Shown: piece by piece, positions 1 to 9,464 of the stretch
Layout: each line of letters opens with the position of its first letter
Position numbering within the stretch: the stretch's first letter is position 1
Source of the DNA: Endocalyx cinctus
Lineage: Eukaryota; Ascomycota; Sordariomycetes; Amphisphaeriales; Apiosporaceae
DNA length: 64,000 nt
Direction of reading: 5' to 3'
Assembly (NCBI GenBank): GCA_001600455.1
Contig: BCKC01000005.1
Coordinates: 310,001 to 374,000 of the forward strand
The notes under the pieces: generated by a model
What the model was told of the DNA's origin: nothing
What the model saw: only the letters and a program-made list of their open reading frames with translations
Databases searched by the model: none
Program-made: the position numbers and the translations under genes

Positions 1-508
1 ACGGTGGGTTGAAAAGTTAACGAGAAGGGGAGGAGAAAAGAGGAATATAGAGGAAATTAATTGGCGACAGAGGGGCTTTGTTTTTGTTTTCTGGCTTTAC
101 GGAGGAAAAAAAAAAAAAAAAAAAAAAAAAAAGAGTTAAGAGGAAATTGTTCTGGCAGGGTCCTTAAGTAACTTTTATGGGGGGTGGGACACGCAGGGGC
201 GGTCAACTTAGGCGATAGGCGATCCGTTTCTAGAACTACTCGTCGCGCTTATTGCGGACTCATTCACCAACGATTATCCACCTCCTTCATATGATATATA
301 CAAGTATAATTTGTATCATATATATCTAATAATTTATTCTTCTTAATTAATTGATATCAATTCTTTACATTTTACTATATCTTTTCTTTTGAAAATCTAT
401 GAATAGAATTGACATGTGATTACTGCCTACACTACGAGTCTTCGTTGTATACATAATATATACGTTACTGATATCCCTTTATTTAAATTACCAATTCATT
501 CATTCATA
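1..508. other. Upstream intergenic DNA, no gene seen
   Basis: No coding region can be supported here. The stretch holds an uninterrupted run of 27 A at 106-132 and an AT-rich segment at 285-400. The AT-rich part lies directly upstream of the gene starting at 509 and may be its promoter, but no specific motif decides this. Confidence 0.5.
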
Positions 509-1549
509 ATGGATGATTCTCTTCTTCCAAATAATATATCAATTGATCAGTTCAATCAATTATTGAAGCGATATACACCTCTTATTGAATCTATTTCGTC
601 TGCCAAAGGAGGTGAGTGATCAGATATTTCCAGGAGCAAGTCTTATCGATATCAGTCTTGGAATGTGTACCCCCTAAAAAACCTATTGAGTGTTAATTCT
701 TTTTTCCCCTTTCCCAGCTTCCAAACCTGGCCAGAAGAGTCTCTTGGAATTGGATAAATTTAGATATGAGGAGGCCACTCAAAATTTTGGGGCTTCGGAA
801 GAATCCGAGAGGCATATAATGACCCACAGCCACGTGAAAACCCTCGTTGAATGGAAACTGCAAGTTCTCGCGCCCACCTAGCCTCTTGGATAATTAAAGT
901 ATAAGTATCTGACATTATAGGACTTATACTTAGACGCCACGGCAAGTTTCGGCCCACGCTGATGAAGCTCGTCTCGTCGAACGACGCAGACGACGTTCAG
1001 GAGGTGATCCAAAACGCGATCACCTCGTACCGAGCTAGCGCGGACGCGTCCAAAGCCGCCGACGCCATCTCCAAGCTCAAGGGTATCGGTCCCGCCACGG
1101 CTTCCCTCCTCCTCTCGGTCCACGACCCGGACGAGGTCATCTTCTTCTCCGACGAGGCCTTCTACTGGCTCTGCCGCGGAGGGAAAACGTCGCCGATCAA
1201 GTACAGCGCCAAGGAGTACGGAGAGCTCGGCCGGGCGGCCCGGGCGCTAGCGCAGCGGCTAAGCGTTGGGGCTACGGATGTGGAGAAGGTCGCCTACGTG
1301 CTGATGAAAGAAGGCGGTTCGGCGTCTTCTTCGGTTTCTGTGGATGTCGTGAAGGCTAGTGACGACAAACCAGCGACATCAAAGTCCACAGAACGTCCAT
1401 TACCAGACGTAGATTCACAGAAATCATCATCAAAGTCATCGTCAGCAAAGAGGAAGAAGGAGAATGCAAAATCCATCACGGCCAAAGATAATAATGATGA
1501 GGAGGCAACTCCTCCACTACGGCGGTCTAAGCGAGGGAAGCCCTCCTGA
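509..1549 (+). CDS. Conserved fungal protein with a helix-hairpin-helix-like segment; GC-AG intron
   Basis: I read three exons, 509-611, 718-859 and 934-1549, giving 286 residues. Intron 1 is a normal GTGAGT...CAG intron. Intron 2 (860-933) only keeps frame if it uses a GC donor (GCAAGT) with a CTGAC branch site and a TAG acceptor; this yields the smooth junction VEWKL/RHGKFRPTLMKLVSSN. The centre contains SKLKGIGPATASLLLSV, a helix-hairpin-helix-like DNA-binding turn of the kind found in DNA glycosylase folds, followed by an acidic and aromatic stretch (EVIFFSDEAFYWL). The tail is Ser/Lys-rich and ends in a basic patch (RRSKRGKPS) that could be a nuclear signal. I know this as a conserved uncharacterised ascomycete family. 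A role in DNA binding is inference from the hairpin only. The ATG at 509 was chosen because the upstream extension to 416 has no ATG and looks non-coding. Confidence 0.8.
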
Positions 1550-1559
1550 GTTATAACCC

Positions 1560-1830
1560 GTGGATGCACTTTAATTCTATCGGTACCTGGTACTGAAACA
1601 AGTTGGAGAGCAGTAAATCCAATATTGTTAATCGCATTCACGTTCACCCCTTTACTAAACAAAAGACGCACAACTCCGGTGTGGCAAAAAGGGGCTGCGA
1701 TTACTATTAATAATTATTGTAAAACCAGAATTTTCCAAGATGTTAGGATCAGCCCCCTAATTCAGTAGTAGCTGCATTATCTATGCTTGTCCATTTTCTA
1801 TCGGCCCGTGTAGCTGTGTCGAGCCGCGAT
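1560..1830 (-). pseudogene. Decayed ankyrin-repeat relic
   Basis: Read on the minus strand, 1704-1590 gives VIAAPFCHTGVVRLLFSKG then VNVNAINNIGFTALQL, a near-consensus ankyrin repeat. Just upstream (about 1795-1715), in a frame shifted by one base, is IMQLLLN*GADPNILENSGFT, the preceding repeat. It contains two in-frame TAG codons where the ankyrin consensus would have a Gln or a similar codon, which fits C-to-T transition. A fainter third copy (AARHSYTG) lies at 1803-1830. No start, stop or open frame survives. This is a broken copy of a larger ankyrin protein, probably inactivated by RIP. It is not annotated as a functional gene. Confidence 0.75.
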
Positions 1831-2480
1831 GTCATTTTTCTTTTTCTTTTTTTTTTTTGGTTTTGGTCAGCGTCGTTGACAAGAAGTAGTTAGCGATACG
1901 AACCTCTCTTGGCCAAGCGAGCACGCATAATAAAGAGCCGAGTTGCACCAGCTGTATATTCGAAGCATGATTAATCATGTCGGCAACCCTTCTCGCAGTG
2001 TCATTCTCAGGTATTCTTTTACCAACACCATTTGAGCATTAATTATCCATGTAAGATGACGACTTAAGGAACGTCCACAGCATTCCAACGCTAGTATATT
2101 AGTCCTTCTCCATGATTCAACACCATGAAGCTCGGGTATGCTTGAACAGTTGAAAATATCTCCAGTAAAGTTGATAAACAAGAGCACATATTATGTTTTG
2201 CCTAGGGCATAGCAACAATTGTCGCCGGTGAAATGAATAAATATCTCAAGGAAACAGGTGTCGTACTTGGTCTTTACATCAAACACTCGGATGAGAATAT
2301 CTATAAAGGTCACAACTCTAGAACCTGGAAAGCAATATTGTAACGGAGAAGTGGGACTGAATGGGACCTGGTTTCGGAGACGTTATATTACGGGGTGGAA
2401 TCAAAGCTCATGAACCCGGTTTGAGTTATTGACCAACCCCTGAATTACGTAGTGCCAGCTCAGGAAGCATTATAAATAAA
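1831..2480 (-). other. Possible upstream remains of the ankyrin gene
   Basis: On the minus strand there are short readable stretches, for example TARRVADMINHASNIQLVQL followed by GSLLCVLAWPREVR near 2015-1890, interrupted by stops. Position and strand fit the non-ankyrin part of the same broken gene, but I do not recognise a domain, and chance open frame is possible. Confidence 0.25.
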
Positions 2481-2640
2481 GTGCTGAGCTCCCGTTCGAT
2501 TCATAGAAATAGATAGTTCCTCAAGCCCTAATTTAATGAGATATTTACATAATATGATTACCAAGCTCTCAAATACTCTCCACAAGCTCTAACAATCTGA
2601 CAGATATCATCTGCAAAGAAATATTGTACAATCAAATACT

Positions 2641-2840
2641 CGGAATACCTGTGAGGAAATGGGGTACGTTAGAATGTAGGACAACGCAGTTACGTAGACG
2701 AGACTTAGCAGTAGGACAGAAGGTCTAGTTTTAAGAGTCGAGTAATTATTGCATTAATTCTTGACCTTCTATTCTATATAATTATTTCAAGGCGGAATCC
2801 CTCCTTTGTATAGACGTATCCTGCTGGAGCGTAGCCGCAG
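2641..2840 (-). repeat. Diverged LTR-like repeat, inverted copy
   Basis: The reverse complement of this segment aligns by eye with 6060-6255. Both carry, in order, a GGCTACG element, GTCTATA(T/C)AAGGAGGG, TTCCGCC, a CAAGAAT(T)AAT segment, and CTGCTAAG followed by CTACGTAACTGCG, then CTACA(C/T)TC. The TATA-like box followed by an AATAAA-like region suits an LTR promoter and polyadenylation site. Differences are largely C/T and G/A. The exact ends are not defined. Confidence 0.55.
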
Positions 2841-2850
2841 ATACGCACCG

Positions 2851-3930
2851 TAACCTCAATGATAAACAAGACCCCCTAACACATCTACACTCGACGCGGT
2901 GTGCAGTACACCGTCCTCTTAAGAGCTTGTCAAATCTATGTTTCTCAACAGAACTCTAGACATGCTTGCCGTTGAAACAACTAAACTGTGGACGAACGGA
3001 AAATACCGTACGTACGTACGTACGGTCAGCGCACTGCGGTGTTGTTAGTTAAGCCCTCTTACACAAGAAACAAAGCATCAAGCGGCTCTAAATAACATAC
3101 CTCGAACCATGTTGAGCGTCTAGCGCTGTTCAAGTAGACGAGTATGAATCTTGAACATCTCTGAAGTTTTGAAGTTGCCATCTTATTTATTCCGTATCGT
3201 CATAGCTAACTAGTCTGCCATAAACATCCGAGCGAAAAAAAAAAAAAAAATCTTCTTCATGATTTCAAATCGGATATAAAGGACTTATCTCTTATTAGAA
3301 ATCATGTTCAAGGACTTACTCGGTTCCTAACCTACTACTATAATCTTTCAGACTTCCTGACAGGTCCTATCGTCGAGACTAAACCCTCACAGACTGAGGT
3401 CGACATAGGTAAACGGAATCACAAGGAATCTACTCATATTTTCTCCAAAACGACCTCTCACGATGACTTACGAAGGAAGGGAAGACAAGAGAAGTATAGT
3501 ATGCAAATCTTGGATTAAAATACCGAACCTCTAAAGGGAAACTGAAGAACCATACCGACGGATGCAAAATGACAAGTCCCTAATTCTGTTTTTATATGAA
3601 CATCTCTTTATGCCCATTTTCCTTTTTTCCTTTTTCCTATTTTATCAGGTTACTTTCCGACTCCTACAAATGTTATAAACTCGTCGACTAACATCTCCAT
3701 CTCCCCATGAGTCAAAGGAAGATGAGAATATATCACCATCCTTCTCCAGTTTTCATCTGCTTCGTACCATATACTATAACACGTACTCCGCGTACCCGCC
3801 AATCACACAGTTCGTTAGCGGGAGTCGAGTTTGCTATATAAATATCAGGTAACGCGCTTCGCTTAACGAGTCTTCGTAACGACACTCAGAGGCTTTGAAC
3901 AGGAGCTCGAACATAGGAACCCTTCTTCAT
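2851..3930. other. Intergenic DNA, no gene seen
   Basis: No coding region or RNA gene can be supported. Contents are a perfect 22-bp palindrome at 3005-3026, an A run near 3236-3250, and the presumed 3' flank of the minus-strand gene ending at 3931. Confidence 0.5.
3005..3026. repeat. 22-bp perfect palindrome of GTAC units
   Basis: The segment is ACC followed by alternating GTAC units and closing GGT. It is self-complementary over all 22 bases. It could form a hairpin or be a simple GTAC microsatellite of four units. No gene is adjacent, so no function is proposed. Confidence 0.8.
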
Positions 3931-4862
3931 TTATTTGTCCTTTCGCGTACCGGCCGGGGGTTGAGTCTCGCCGTACTTCTCGCAGAGGTTGTTATATTCT
4001 CTCGACAAGCCTTCGGCCTGCTTCTTGAGGTTCTCGATATCTCTGTCGCGCTTCTCGATCTCGGCCTTCAGGGAGGCAATCTCGCCGGGCTTTCCGGCTA
4101 CGGCGAGCTTCTCGGAGTCCTTGGTCTTCTTGTTGGTACCCTCGTATTGCTTCACCTTCTCTTCCAATCTCAGGACCTCCAGGATCATCGTGTACGTTCG
4201 GTTCAGGATCAGCGACAGGAACAAGGTGAAACCGCAAAGGTACATGTTTCGCTGGCTGTAGAACTTGCGAGCCTGCACTTCGAGACGTTCGTGGCCCATT
4301 ACGGCACTATACACATGAGAAAATAATGATTAGCGAGCCAGTCTGCTAATTACCGGATGTTAAGGGAATAAATCAGAATGAGACTTACGCGGCACCTCGA
4401 CTCGAATCAGTAGCGTTCGCCAACTCAATTTGCACGCGATAGACGCGGTTAACACTGTCGAGGAACAGGATCAGGATGAAGATGAAGGTAATCTTCATGC
4501 CGTACTGAATCTTGGCGATGATGGGATTTTCCGAGAGGAAGCTGCAACAGGTGTTTGCGAGGTTAGTTTTAAAATTCTAATTAGGAATGAGGTATTGTAA
4601 AATCATGTTCTCCTTCTCAATTGAAGTAGATCAAATAGGTAGGTTGGTAGGGTAGGAAAAGACATACGTGAACATCTTGCGTCGGACGGCGAAGGGCATC
4701 GGGATAACCAGGAGCATGAACAGCGACATCTCCGCCAGCAAGAGCAGGAATACCTATGAACATTGAAGATATGTGTCAGTATACACAGAATTGATAGATT
4801 AAAGTAAAAAAAACCATCACTAAAAATCCGTATCAACTTACGAGAGAATAATAGAGCGTCAT
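3931..4862 (-). CDS. YET3: BAP31/Yet3-type ER transmembrane protein
   Basis: Four exons on the minus strand (4862-4842, 4753-4668, 4541-4389, 4306-3931) give 211 residues, the usual size for fungal BAP31-like proteins. The first coding exon is only 21 nt (MTLYYSL). Three hydrophobic segments (roughly residues 5-27, 46-66 and 103-123) are followed by a long Lys/Glu-rich coiled coil (from about residue 125, LEEKVKQYEGTNKKTKDSEK onward). The C-terminus is RKDK, a dilysine-like ER retrieval signal with Arg in place of one Lys. The family acts in the ER membrane as a cargo and quality-control escort. Family membership is clear. The exact paralogue (Yet1 versus Yet3) cannot be told from reading alone. 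All three introns have GTAAGT or GTATGT donors. Confidence 0.9.
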
Positions 4863-5551
4863 CTTGACCAGAGGAATAGCTCTATAAAGCTTATGGTCTT
4901 TTGGTGTAAGAAGTAGAAAGGTAGATGAGGGGAGTGCGTGAAGTATTGATGTGTAAAAGACTTTTTATTTCTTTAATATGAAAAGTCTATCGTCTTTGAT
5001 TTATTTGGTTTAAAGTAAAGAAGAGGAAGAAGAAACCTTTTTATACGAAAGGGTAAGGAGATAGTTGGAAGTGGGGGATTTAGGAAAAGTATGACGATGT
5101 TATGAAAGAAAAGCTGAGCTGTGAGATTCCACATTTACCACCTTCTTGAAATGCGACAGATTAGGCTTAGCGTACTCGCTACTTTTATTCACTACCACCT
5201 CGGTGACTTAACTAAGGTAAATGCTTATGAAAGTTATGCAGTAAGGTCACAGTCGTAACCAAGACTGGGTAACAAAGCTAGTTACAACGTAACAAGCCTA
5301 AAGTTGTTTCTTATCCTCTCCTTACAGTGCGCCAGTACAAATTTTAGGGGTAAGAAAAGTGATGGTTTTTTTTTCTTCGGAATAGTTTGAATAATATTTA
5401 ATTATTCTAATAAATAATACCGAAATACTACTTTAAATAATATTTTTTTGAAAGCAATCTTCAATAATGTATAAAATACCGGTCAATCATTAACGACACC
5501 AAATATGAACCTAAATACCAGCTATACCATTGAATGGGCTAGGTTAAAAAC
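4863..5551. other. Promoter side of the BAP31-like gene, no further gene seen
   Basis: The 200 bp above 4862 are the likely promoter (a TATAAAG-like box reads on the minus strand near 4880-4890). The rest is AT-rich with no open frame of interest. Confidence 0.4.
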
Positions 5552-5850
5552 TTAATACGTCGTCCGAGGCAGCAATGGTAGCCACTGGCAACCGTCGCCA
5601 AATAGCAGCGCCTTCATGGCGCATTGTAAACCATGAGGAGCACACCTAATCTGCCGCTCCTCGCCATCGAATCCCAGCTGCTCACTAATCTTCATCATTG
5701 TGGTGCCATTCTTAGGCTCATTATCTAAGGTAATTACAAAATAACCCAGACGATTTTTGATTTCGACGAATCGTAAGATAGTTAACACCTCGTAAGCAAC
5801 GTCGTCGCCTATGTGACGCTCAATGTCAGGGTAAGGTATCAGGTGCTAGG
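5552..5850 (-). pseudogene. hAT-family transposase relic
   Basis: The minus strand reads PDIERHIGDDVAYEVLTILR, then FVEIKNRLGYFVITLDN, then TTMMKISEQLGFDGEERQIR and CAPHGLQCAMKALLFGDG. This is the order seen in fungal hAT transposases: GxN/GDD near a VL segment, xLGYFxxDNAxxND, LGFDxxExRxRCxxHxxN, then AxALLFG. The DNA motif keeps an Asp, but CxxHIIN has become CAPHGLQ and a TAG lies upstream. Only about 90 residues of a protein normally near 700-900 residues remain. It is a dead fragment. Confidence 0.7.
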
Positions 5851-5870
5851 CAGCTACCAGCTACCCTTGT

Positions 5871-5970
5871 GTGAATGTATTACTACGATGTATATATATA
5901 TGCGGCCTCCCTCCCATCTATTCAGTGTGAGAGAAGAGCCAGGAATCAATATGTCGTTGAGCCCTTACAT
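5871..5970 (+). repeat. Possible second LTR tail (Copia-like), low confidence
   Basis: The stretch has the sequence layout of a small LTR: a TG start, a TATATATATATGCGG box, CCTCCCTCCC, GTGAGAGAAGA, AATCAATA, and an ending TTGAGCCCTTACA. No second copy or target-site duplication was found, so this rests on resemblance alone. Confidence 0.25.
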
Positions 5971-6028
5971 ACCTACCTAGCTGGTATCATGCATACTGTA
6001 CCCTCACTCCGGTATACCCCCCTATTTC

Positions 6029-6250
6029 TGTCAGGAATATCAGGTGGGGCACTTAGTTAGAAGCGTGGCTACGGCGACCCTCCGGGTCGCCCACGTAGAA
6101 TAAGTCTATATAAGGAGGGGCTTCCGCCCTTTGAGAGAGATAGAGAGATCAAGAATCAATAAAGTTATTTTTTAGGCTTTTAGATTTACGCTGCTAAGCT
6201 CTGGCTACGTAACTGCGCGACACTACACTCCAACATATCCCCTATTTTCA
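6029..6250 (+). repeat. LTR-like repeat, forward copy
   Basis: It starts TGTCAGGAATATC, has a TATATAAGGAGGGG promoter-like box at about 6107-6120, a CAATAAAGTT polyadenylation-like site near 6157, and ends near CTGCGCGACA or CTCCAACA (6222-6235). A 9-bp direct repeat (CCCCTATTT) occurs at 6019-6027 and 6239-6247 on either side, possibly a coincidence because LTR target duplications are normally 4-6 bp. A diverged inverted copy lies at 2641-2840. No reverse transcriptase, integrase or gag reading frame is recognisable next to it, so it is best called a solo LTR or fragment. Confidence 0.55.
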
Positions 6251-9200
6251 CACAATTTCTCACATATAGCAGACTCTTTCATGAAGCTATCAACCAGATC
6301 TCCAAATTACATAGATACAAAGACAGCATCCTCTGCTACAATAAAGAATGCCTAGGATGTTACTAGTTAAGTGAACGCATAAGTATTTTAAGGAGCTTAC
6401 TCAAGCAAGGGAGTTTACTTCCCATAATAAACTCGAACCATGAGCTGAGAACGGAGACCATATATCTATCTGAAGATATTGACCTCTTTTCTGCGGGCAT
6501 TTACTATTCTGATTAGTCTTGATTCATTATGTCTCCTAAACCGACGAGTAGTGTATTTTACCTATAAGTATTCCCAGGAAATGGACCACCAATTTTACAT
6601 GAGAAAAGTGTCTAACGAATCAAGACATATATATCATTCGCTCTTCCAAGTCGAACAGTCAGCTCCGACCGGGACCCAGGCTCGCCAGGCAAGCAACATC
6701 CACGGCCATGATAGATTATTACCGATGGATCTTTTTTCATCTCCCAGAAAAGGGATTTATTGACTAGAGAATAATCCTAGGATAGTAGGGACAGTTTACA
6801 ATGCTAAGACGAGACTGTCACGTGAAATTGAGGAATAATCAGGGATAGGTCCGATTAGCGTGATAATTTATATGTTATATGCATCCATCCGTGGATATTT
6901 GTACTTCTCAGCTTCCTGTGGTTTCCGCTTACTACAACTGAGAAGGGCCTTCTAAGCTGTGATCTTTTGCTTCTGTTTTAGCTTACAGACGGGATGAATT
7001 CAAAACCCAACACACCATAGCCTTAGAAGCACAGGAAATGCGCAGTCCTTGATTACCTATCCCTCTCTTTTACTACGTCTGCCCACCTCCAATTCAATGA
7101 CACAGAATCATTCTAGGTACCCCTCTCAAAATCTATGCACTGCGTAGATGATGACCATGGACATAACGGAACACATGACCCACAATTTGTCCCACTATCG
7201 CATACATACAAGATAGACACAATAGGGCCTAGGATTGATAGGAGGGAAGATGTGGACCTTGAAGAGCTTAAAAATCGGAGGCTTCCGGCTTCTCCGCCTC
7301 TTTGACGTGGATCCATCTACGCATGCACGTGATTTTACCGACGACATTCAGGCCAAATGTCATTCTTAGGATTGAATTTAAATAAAGAAGTATAAATATT
7401 CTCGAATGATATTAACGGCGTCTCGAGATAGTATGTCAGCCGACCTATGATTTGTACTCAATGGGTCAGAATCAACGTTAAGTTTATTATAACAACCGAA
7501 TAACAACATTTTTACAGAGTAATTCTAACCCTCTTCTTAAAGCTTATAGTTGGTAGCAGCTGATATAGTGATTAGTATGATAGCAATTGGTATGGTAACT
7601 GACTGGTAATTGGTATAATAATTAGTTTAGTGGAGAGATGTTATATTTTAGTGAGTAAGTATAATAATTACATAGCAGTGTGTTATAATTTAAGGCATAA
7701 GCCGCTATAAAATTAGAATTAGCGGCTATAATATAGTGAGTAGTACGTTATAAAAAGAGTAGGTTATAGCAGCGGGTCGATTTAAAGACGGGAGGTGAGC
7801 TTGCAGCCCACAGAACGTCCTGAGTTTACAATTTTTACTGTGCTACACAGAAAAGATAAGATAAGAAAATGATAGGGGTTTTTAAAGAGGGTTCCGTAGA
7901 GGTGTGTAGAAGACCCTTCGTAAACTCAGGCATAATTGCCATTTGTGAGTACTGAGCATATGTCAGCTGAGTTATCTATTCCGGCGTCTCCAACAACTAT
8001 GACTATAACTTCTATCTAGCGTCACCAAACGTGTATTAACGACCCCAACGTCGACCTCGACCCCCCGAAAGAATACCACGTTCATATCCTGCTACCACCT
8101 TTAAGTGATGCGAAACTCAAATAGTCCCGTATAATCGCTGATTGGCTGGCTTCATTGGGTCTGCAGCACCGATAATCCGATATTACGTCCTTGTCCATTA
8201 TCCGGGAGCCGAAGCCACCCCGTAGCACCACCTGATTATTGGTTGTCATGATTTTTGCCATGTATCCACACCTTCACTTTCCTTTTACTAATAACAGACG
8301 GTGATATATATACATATATATCCATATGAAGTAGAAAGCAAATTAAATGAGAAAAATATTGAACATAAAAATAAACGGTATTGATTAGGGACAAACGCCG
8401 GTATAGTTATGAATGAATGCTCACTCGGGAGTCAGCAACGTTCGGTGACATAATTACCCCTCACTTCCCATCAAAACATCGAGACAATAAGTACTACTAC
8501 TTAGGTAGCAGAGCCTCAGGACTCTTCGATCATGACATGAAAAAGCCTGATCATCAGCGTGCATTCATGGCAGTGTTAACCTGCTATAGTTATTGGGCCG
8601 GACTACGTTGGGTTGACTCCGAGCCCTGCCTCTACGTCGGACAACGTTGCCAATAGAATATAGTATAGATATTAAAATTACACATTTAGAGCCAGCCACC
8701 AATACTACAGGTTATCTCGGACGCCTTGGTCGAATGAATCTTGTGGTATATACGGTATAATATAACGGGTGAACAGAGTTGAGAAAGGCCAATCAGAATA
8801 ATGACCGCCGATATGAACTTTCCGTGGGGGTTGACAGCCTCGACATTTCAAATCAATGTTTTGTGCAAGTGATAGATTTTATTGGATGGTAGACTGGGGG
8901 TTATACTGTGGGGTTTGATTCGTTAACGATGAGCGGGGTTGCCGATTGATGATAAAAAGAGTCATATAATGCTATCGCCATCTCAAAACACTAATCGTGC
9001 ATTTATCAATGGCGAGGTGAGGTGGTATGGGTACTACTATCTGAGACCTTAGAACGTTTGATTGAGCATTTTCTGTTATCGGTTACTACACAACCTGTTT
9101 GCCTGATAAAAACCCAGTGCCTCATCTACTCTGGTCAGACTTCCAATCATGTGACGATTTCTAATCTAGACAACTTCACTGAACCTATGAAAATTGGAAT

Positions 9201-9464
9201 TTAATAGCATTTTGCAGTTTCGATTCCAGGTAAAACGGGTAATAGTACAAAATATTGTTGAGGTGGTCAGCATGTAAGCGATCCCAATGAACGAGCACTC
9301 CGTTTTATATCGGGCGTGCTGACGACGAGGTGGTGTGAAGATGAGGCTCTACACTAAACTAGTCGATGATATATAGCACGCGTGTCCGATAAAACATGGT
9401 GATCCGATTAGATCCTTCCTGGACGGCAGAGCCGTCGCAGCGCCGCGTCACCCCGCCAAGGGCC
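6251..9464. other. Gene-poor AT-rich DNA with relic character
   Basis: I see no protein domain here. Open frames of 60-94 codons (for example 6479-6763 and 8417-8656) do not resemble anything and lack splice or codon support. Structures worth noting are an 8-bp hairpin pair (AGCCGCTA/TAGCGGCT) near 7698-7725, the inverted-repeat unit at 7819-7930, and AT-rich TGGTAAT/TATAAT repetition at 7550-7700 typical of RIP-affected DNA. The last 100 bases hold a TATATAG box at about 9369 for the next gene. Confidence 0.4.
7819..7930. repeat. 112-bp unit bounded by perfect 11-bp inverted repeats
   Basis: CCTGAGTTTAC at 7819-7829 is exactly complementary to GTAAACTCAGG at 7920-7930. Inside is a smaller hairpin (CTGTG/CACAG). 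The size suits a very small MITE or a structured RNA. No clear target-site duplication was found on the flanks. Confidence 0.5.

Noticed and set aside
6479..6763. 94-codon plus-strand frame
   Set aside because: No similarity to any family I know, no ATG context support, and it sits in relic-type DNA.
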